From: Pseudomonadales bacterium
GTDB lineage: Bacteria > Pseudomonadota > Gammaproteobacteria > Pseudomonadales > UBA3067
Direction: 5' to 3'
Assembly (NCBI GenBank): GCA_016763235.1
Contig: JAESUE010000303.1
Coordinates: 1 to 10,059, forward strand
DNA: 10,059 nt
Below the pieces are notes generated by a model that made no database searches, was not told where the DNA came from, and was given only the letters and a program-made list of their open reading frames with translations. A program made the position numbers and the translations under genes. Positions 7,123 to 10,059 of this stretch are shown here, in pieces (position 1 is the stretch's first letter; each line of letters begins with the position of its first letter).

Positions 7123-7202
7123 CATTCCTGCATGCTTTTAGCAGGAATCCACACCCACAGAATTAGATTCCCGCTAAAAACACGCGGGAATGACGGAGGG
7201 TG
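7113..7202. repeat. Inverted hairpin pair B with 19-bp terminal inverted repeats
   Basis: The left arm CACCCTCCGTCATTCCTGC (7113-7131) pairs with the right arm at 7184-7202 with one mismatch. Inside are hairpins ATTCCTGC/GCAGGAAT (7124-7131, 7141-7148) and ATTCCCGC/GCGGGAAT. The element is 90 bases and differs from pair C at only two or three positions. The right arm contains GGAGGG (7195-7200), placed 7 nt before the hsdS ATG at 7208. It resembles a REPIN or a very small MITE. No clear target-site duplication is seen. Confidence 0.85.
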
Positions 7203-7207
7203 CGTTA

Positions 7208-7387
7208 ATGGGTAAGTATCAAGCGTATCCTGAGTACAAGGGTTCTGGAGTTGAGTGGTTGGGTTATATTTCAGAGTATCCACGGCACAGTGCCAAGCCA
7301 CAATTCAAACAACACTGTCTTAATTTCAGAGTTCCATCAATGAGGCATCCCTCTCGCATTCTACCGCTGGGTCATTCCGGCGCATGA
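7208..7387 (+). pseudogene. Type I restriction specificity subunit (hsdS), 5' fragment 1
   Basis: The product starts MGKYQAYPEYKGSGVEWLGY, the standard opening of many type I HsdS proteins (YPEYKDSGVEWLGEVPEHW), which direct the HsdR/HsdM complex to its DNA target. Similarity stops after about 25 codons (near 7282), and the rest of the open frame to the TGA at 7385-7387 has no HsdS features and runs into array C. Neither target recognition domain is present, and no hsdM or hsdR is nearby, so it is a remnant. GGAGGG 7 nt upstream, inside the terminal arm of hairpin pair B, makes a good ribosome binding site. An in-frame ATG at 7190 lies inside the repeat and is less likely. Confidence 0.7.
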
Positions 7388-7619
7388 CCACCCCGTCATT
7401 TCTTGCAGGCTAGCTCATCATTCCGACACACAACCCCGTTATTCCGACACACAACCCCGTTATTCCGACACACCACCGCGTTATTCCAGCGCGTTACCAG
7501 TCCGTCATCCCAGCACGCCACTGCGTTATTCCAGCGCGTTAGCAGCCCGTCATTCCAGCGCGCCACCGTGTCACTTCTGCATGCACACCCTTCGTCATTT
7601 CTGCATGCGCACCCTCCGT
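7373..7619. repeat. Tandem array C (upstream of the second hsdS fragment)
   Basis: Units run 7373-7396 (24 nt), 7397-7418 (22), then three 21-nt units (7419-7439, 7440-7460, 7461-7481) with CCGACACAC, then 24 (7482-7505), 21 (7506-7526), 24 (7527-7550), 21 (7551-7571), 24 (7572-7595) and 24 (7596-7619). Nearly every unit ends in CGT or TGT and starts (C/T)ATTCC or a close variant. Because most units are multiples of three, a frame at 7403-7663 stays open and encodes 7- and 8-residue repeats such as FRHTTPL, but it looks like a by-product. Confidence 0.85.
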
Positions 7620-7700
7620 CATTCCTGCATGCTTTTAGCAGGAATCCACACCCACAGAACTAGATTCCCGCTAAAAACACGCGGGAATGACGGACGGTGC
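7609..7700. repeat. Inverted hairpin pair C with 20-bp terminal inverted repeats
   Basis: The left arm GCACCCTCCGTCATTCCTGC (7609-7628) pairs with the right arm 7681-7700 with two mismatches. The inner hairpins are the same as in pair B. The right arm has GGACGG where pair B has GGAGGG, which weakens the Shine-Dalgarno match in front of the next hsdS start at 7705. Pairs B and C are 498 bases apart in direct orientation. Confidence 0.85.
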
Positions 7701-7704
7701 GTTA

Positions 7705-7834
7705 ATGGGTAGTTATTTGGCTTATCCTGAGTATCAAGAGTCAGGATAAGAATGGTTGGGGAATGTGCCTAGTCATTGGACGGTTATTCAAATAAAGCAT
7801 ATGAGCATAGTAAAGCGCGGCACTTCCCCTCGAC
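7705..7834 (+). pseudogene. Type I restriction specificity subunit (hsdS), 5' fragment 2
   Basis: The start MGSYLAYPEYQESG is followed by TAA at 7747-7749, and the same frame continues EWLGNVPSHWTVIQIKHM and then VKRGTSPR, the usual start of the first target recognition domain of HsdS. The match ends near 7834, where the sequence jumps to the central HsdS region in another frame (next entry). An internal deletion of roughly one recognition domain is the simplest explanation. The protein sequence differs clearly from fragment 1 although the DNA just upstream is almost identical, so these are two different hsdS alleles behind the same repeat. Confidence 0.72.
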
Positions 7835-8113
7835 CACGAAACCGCCAAAATCGACGCCCTGATCGAAAAATAACAACAGCCGATCAAACTGCTCAAAGAG
7901 AAACGCCAGGCCGTTATTAGCCATGCCGTCACCAAAGGTCTCAATCCCAATGCCCCCATGCGCGACTCAGGTGTTGAGTGGTTAGGTGAGGTGCTTGATA
8001 GCAATGATGCACATCAGAATCAGATGATGCAGCTATTATCTGATCCGGTTAAAGCGAAAGCTTTTTCGCGGATAGTGTTTGATTTGTTGAGTCAGAGTGA
8101 TAACGCCAACTAA
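7835..8113 (+). pseudogene. hsdS central conserved region, fused to an unrecognised tail
   Basis: The frame reads HETAKIDALIEK, then TAA at 7871-7873, then QQPIKLLKEKRQAVISHAV, TKGLNPNAPMRDSGVEWLGE. This is the conserved coiled-coil linker between the two target recognition domains of HsdS and the start of the second half-repeat. CAA to TAA would explain the stop. After WLGEV the match breaks off, and about 37 codons follow (ending LLSDPVKAKAFSRIVFDLLS and then SDNAN) to a TAA at 8111-8113. That tail is not part of HsdS and I do not recognise it; it may be the 3' end of another gene joined by deletion. The whole is not a functional specificity subunit. Confidence 0.75.
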
Positions 8114-8142
8114 GTCGAGGCTAATACGAATTATGCGTTTCT

Positions 8143-8907
8143 CTACCAGTTCAAATATTGTTTTTCCAGTAGTTCATCCATTGATCCATCGGCGGTGATT
8201 TCCGTTATTCGTTTTTTGAAATATTCCCTGTGTTGTCGACAGTCGGATAGCTTCGAAAACGCCACATACTCATCGATAATCATAAAGGGTTTTCGGATGA
8301 ATTTGATTTTGTATCGATATCCTGATTTTTCGGCATAAAGAAGCGTCGGAAGCAGTGGGCCAAGAATGTAGTCAATGCGGTTTTTTTGAAGTTTTCTGAA
8401 GTTTTGGTTAATGGTTTTTACGCGTTCAATATGTAAGTTTTCTTTCGCATAGGCGTCAAATTCTGATCCAAAACTAACGCCAAGAGTTGAAGCTCCAACC
8501 TTTCCTTTTAGGTCGCTCCAGCCGGAGTATTCAAAATTATCGGCTTTTCGAATAAAAATGGCTTGGGCTGCCGGGGTGATAGGGGGTTCGATAAAGTCTA
8601 GAAAAGCCTCTCTTTCGGGGTTTCGTCTAACCCCTACTAGCATATCTACTTTGCCTTGCTGTGCGCGTAATACAACACGTTTCCATGGGCCACCGCCATC
8701 AGTGATAACCTTGATGTTAAGTTCTGAAAATATTTTAGTTACGAGGTCGATACTGGCCCCTTTTAACTTGCCTTCATGCTGCCAAGAAAGCGGCGGGTAG
8801 GTTGAACCCCCTGAGATAAGTACTGATCCACCTTTGCAGCCTAGCGCAAACGTGTTTGAGCACACAAGAAGAGAAATAAGTGCGATGGCAATTGATGTGC
8901 GGGGCAT
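8143..8907 (-). CDS. Periplasmic solute-binding protein, family 3 (amino-acid-binding type)
   Basis: A 254-residue protein with a signal peptide (MPRTSIAIALISLLVCSNTFA, probable cut after residue 21, leaving LGCKGG). The Cys at 24 is not in a good lipobox. The mature part has the family 3 pattern: VLISGGSTYPPLSWQ with GKLKGASIDLVTKIF, then GPWKRVVLRAQQGKVDMLVG (substrate-contact loop and first lobe), a hinge near DFIEPPITPAAQAIFIRK, and a C-terminal SMDELLEKQYLNW. Such proteins bind amino acids or similar small solutes for ABC importers, and some feed sensor kinases. No permease or ATPase gene is next to it, so it is an orphan as far as the window shows; the ligand cannot be predicted. The ribosome binding site is weak (CTGAGACAAGT before the ATG). 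The length is normal and the gene looks intact. Confidence 0.85.
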   Translation of the reverse strand: MPRTSIAIALISLLVCSNTFALGCKGGSVLISGGSTYPPLSWQHEGKLKGASIDLVTKIFSELNIKVITDGGGPWKRVVLRAQQGKVDMLVGVRRNPEREAFLDFIEPPITPAAQAIFIRKADNFEYSGWSDLKGKVGASTLGVSFGSEFDAYAKENLHIERVKTINQNFRKLQKNRIDYILGPLLPTLLYAEKSGYRYKIKFIRKPFMIIDEYVAFSKLSDCRQHREYFKKRITEITADGSMDELLEKQYLNW

Positions 8908-9156
8908 ACTTGTCTCAGAGTTAAAGTGAGAATGTAGTTATTTTAGTACAAGCATGAGCAGTTTGGTCTGTTATCGCCTTGTTCTGCTCAAATCTAAACA
9001 GTTACAGAGTTCGCTGAGGTGTTATATCGGCTTATTGTATGAAGGTTTTATGCTCATGCATCAAGTCGGCTTTGCAGAGGCCTTGCTTGTATAGACGTAG
9101 CTATTCAGCGCACTGCAATGGTCAATATGCTGGAAGGGGGTTTTATGAGGCACAAT
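8908..9156. other. Intergenic region between yaaA and the solute-binding protein gene
   Basis: It holds the second copy of the 23-bp repeat and a 7-bp inverted repeat (TGAGCAG at 8955-8961, CTGCTCA at 8984-8990). The promoter of the solute-binding protein gene should be here on the minus strand, but no clear consensus elements are seen. No open frame of note. Confidence 0.45.
9002..9024. repeat. Dispersed 23-bp repeat, copy 2 (downstream of yaaA)
   Basis: Identical over 23 bases to 736-758 and in the same orientation. The bases to its left (GCTCAAAT then TAAACAG) are related to those left of copy 1. On the minus strand it lies about 130 bases beyond the yaaA stop and about 95 bases before the start of the solute-binding protein gene. 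Confidence 0.8.
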
Positions 9157-9939
9157 TTATTGTGAGCTAGTTATATCGCGGGTAAATACCCATTCTGAAG
9201 AGTTGGAAAGGCTTTCATCATAGGCGTAACCCCCTAGGCAGAATTCCTTTATGTTCTCAGGGTTTTTTATTCCTTCCGTTGCTAGAAAGTTTACCATTGC
9301 TCCCCGCGCCTTTTTTGCGAGAAAGCTGATGACTTTATACTGGTCATTCTTGTAGTCCTTGAATACTGGGGTGATAACATCTGCATCCAGGTTTTTCATA
9401 TTTATTGCTTTTGAGTATTCATTGGATGCGAGGTTTATCAGGGTGGGGTTTTTCTTCTTATTGAGTTGCGTATTAAGAGCGTCGGTTAATTTGTCACCCC
9501 AAAATTGATAAAGCGTATCCCCCTTTGATGTTTTGAGACGAGTGCCCATCTCTAGGCGATAGGCCTGCATTAAATCGAGGGGGCGCAGCAGGCCATATAA
9601 ACCGGATAATATAAACAAGTGCTTTTGTAGATAAGTGATGGCCTTGCTATCCATCTGAGCGGCATTTAATCCGGTGTAAACATCACCCTGAAAGGCGAAA
9701 ATTGCCTGTTTGGAGTTCTCAAGAGTGAAGGGTGTATGCCAAGAGGAAAAACGTTCTAAATTAAGCGCCGCTAGCTTTTCGCTAATGGACATCATTGACT
9801 GCAGTTCGTCAGCACTTAGTTTCTTGGCCACCTTAATCAGCTCGTTGGATTCCTCTAGAAACAAGGCTTGGCTCTGCCTTTTGGTTTTTGCTGGAGTGTC
9901 AAAATCCAACGTTTTGGCGGGGGAAATTACAATGTGCAT
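9157..9939 (-). CDS. yaaA: Peroxide stress protein YaaA (UPF0246/DUF328)
   Basis: A 260-residue protein, close to E. coli YaaA (258). The start at 9939 is chosen because the family begins with M(H/L)I(V/L)ISPAKTLDF; a GGAG lies about 11 nt upstream. Longer frames from 10032 or from an ATG at residue 19 of that frame add residues the family lacks. Family signatures present: ISPAKTLDFDTPA at the N-terminus, FQGDVYTGL, LSGLYGLLRPLDLMQAYRLE, NLASNEYSKAI, and a C-terminal VISFLAKKARGAMVNFLA. In E. coli YaaA is induced by OxyR and limits DNA damage by lowering free iron during hydrogen peroxide stress; it is a cytoplasmic DNA-binding protein. Whether OxyR controls this copy cannot be seen. No broken residues noticed. 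It appears monocistronic, with the 23-bp repeat downstream. Confidence 0.93.
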   Translation of the reverse strand: MHIVISPAKTLDFDTPAKTKRQSQALFLEESNELIKVAKKLSADELQSMMSISEKLAALNLERFSSWHTPFTLENSKQAIFAFQGDVYTGLNAAQMDSKAITYLQKHLFILSGLYGLLRPLDLMQAYRLEMGTRLKTSKGDTLYQFWGDKLTDALNTQLNKKKNPTLINLASNEYSKAINMKNLDADVITPVFKDYKNDQYKVISFLAKKARGAMVNFLATEGIKNPENIKEFCLGGYAYDESLSNSSEWVFTRDITSSQ

Positions 9940-10025
9940 TGCTTGCTGTTCTCCATGAAATACTTCAAATTTGCCCATTAGGGTGCACCTGAGTGAAGGT
10001 GAAATCAAGGCTTGATATCTTGCGC

Positions 10026-10045
10026 GCAGCAATGTTTATTGCTGC
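10026..10045. repeat. Perfect 8-bp inverted repeat upstream of yaaA
   Basis: GCAGCAAT, loop GTTT, ATTGCTGC. It lies 87 bases upstream of the yaaA start, so on the minus strand it is near the expected promoter. It has the same size (8-bp stem, 4-nt loop) as the inverted repeat at 359-378 but a different sequence. It may be an operator or a terminator stem from a gene beyond the right edge; no T-run follows. Confidence 0.4.
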
Positions 10046-10059
10046 TAGTCGAATCCCTA

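Noticed and set aside
7373..7619. CRISPR array
   Set aside because: The units are contiguous, 21-24 nt, with no unique spacers between them, and no cas gene is present.
7403..7663. Open frame encoding 7- and 8-residue repeats (FRHTTPL, FLHAHPP)
   Set aside because: It stays open because repeat units are mostly multiples of three. The homologous array B has a degenerate stretch that breaks the pattern, and the codon pattern is set by the DNA repeat.
7701..7710. Integron attC-like core near GTTAATG
   Set aside because: No matching RYYYAAC partner and no conserved 7-bp pair in modules B and C; the modules have gene starts inside the expected core.
7741..8004. 87-codon minus-strand frame opposite hsdS fragments
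   Set aside because: It is the reverse of clearly recognisable HsdS coding sequence.
10041..10059. tRNA T-arm (GTCGAATCCCT) at the right edge
   Set aside because: The T-loop lacks the GGTTC start, and the preceding bases do not form the other tRNA arms.

Overview
The window looks like a chromosomal stretch of a gammaproteobacterium. The evidence is an RhlB of the Pseudomonas-like type (C-terminus ending PPEELLR), a YaaA of standard length, a BarA/GacS-style hybrid histidine kinase, and the GTCATTCC/GGAATGAC palindromes common in proteobacterial intergenic DNA. The genus cannot be fixed from the sequence. A member of the Cellvibrionales or a related marine group is a guess.

Layout: 1-310 (minus) is the N-terminal part of a divergent DEAD-box helicase that runs off the left edge. 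311-761 is non-coding with two clear inverted repeats and one copy of a 23-bp dispersed repeat. 762-1943 (minus) is the helicase core of rhlB. Its real N-terminus appears to begin at a TTG at 2137 and to be separated from the core by a one-base frame change at an A6 run. 2138-2904 is a long intergenic stretch. 2905-5415 (plus) is one hybrid histidine kinase gene (TM, sensor, TM, HAMP, HisKA, HATPase, REC, REC) cut by an in-frame TAA at 4372-4374. 5416-5817 has no convincing gene.

5818-8113 is an accessory, decayed region. It holds a class II Fic N-terminal fragment with a frameshift, an intact 96-residue GIY-YIG nuclease gene (6549-6839), and pieces of type I restriction specificity genes (hsdS). 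Between them lie three copies of a composite repeat: a run of 20-24-nt units beginning CATT and ending CGT, followed by a pair of mutually inverted hairpins. Two copies abut an hsdS start codon, and their terminal inverted-repeat arm occupies the ribosome-binding-site position. This composite repeat with its GIY-YIG neighbour is the most interesting structure in the window.

8143-8907 (minus) encodes an orphan periplasmic solute-binding protein of family 3. 9157-9939 (minus) is yaaA, a peroxide-stress protein. A second copy of the 23-bp repeat lies between them, so both copies lie on the 3' side of minus-strand genes (rhlB and yaaA).

Several genes are broken (rhlB by a frame change, the kinase by a nonsense codon, fic and hsdS by several lesions). 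This points either to a genome undergoing erosion or to residual sequence errors. The two chromosomal lesions are single-base and could be checked by re-reading.
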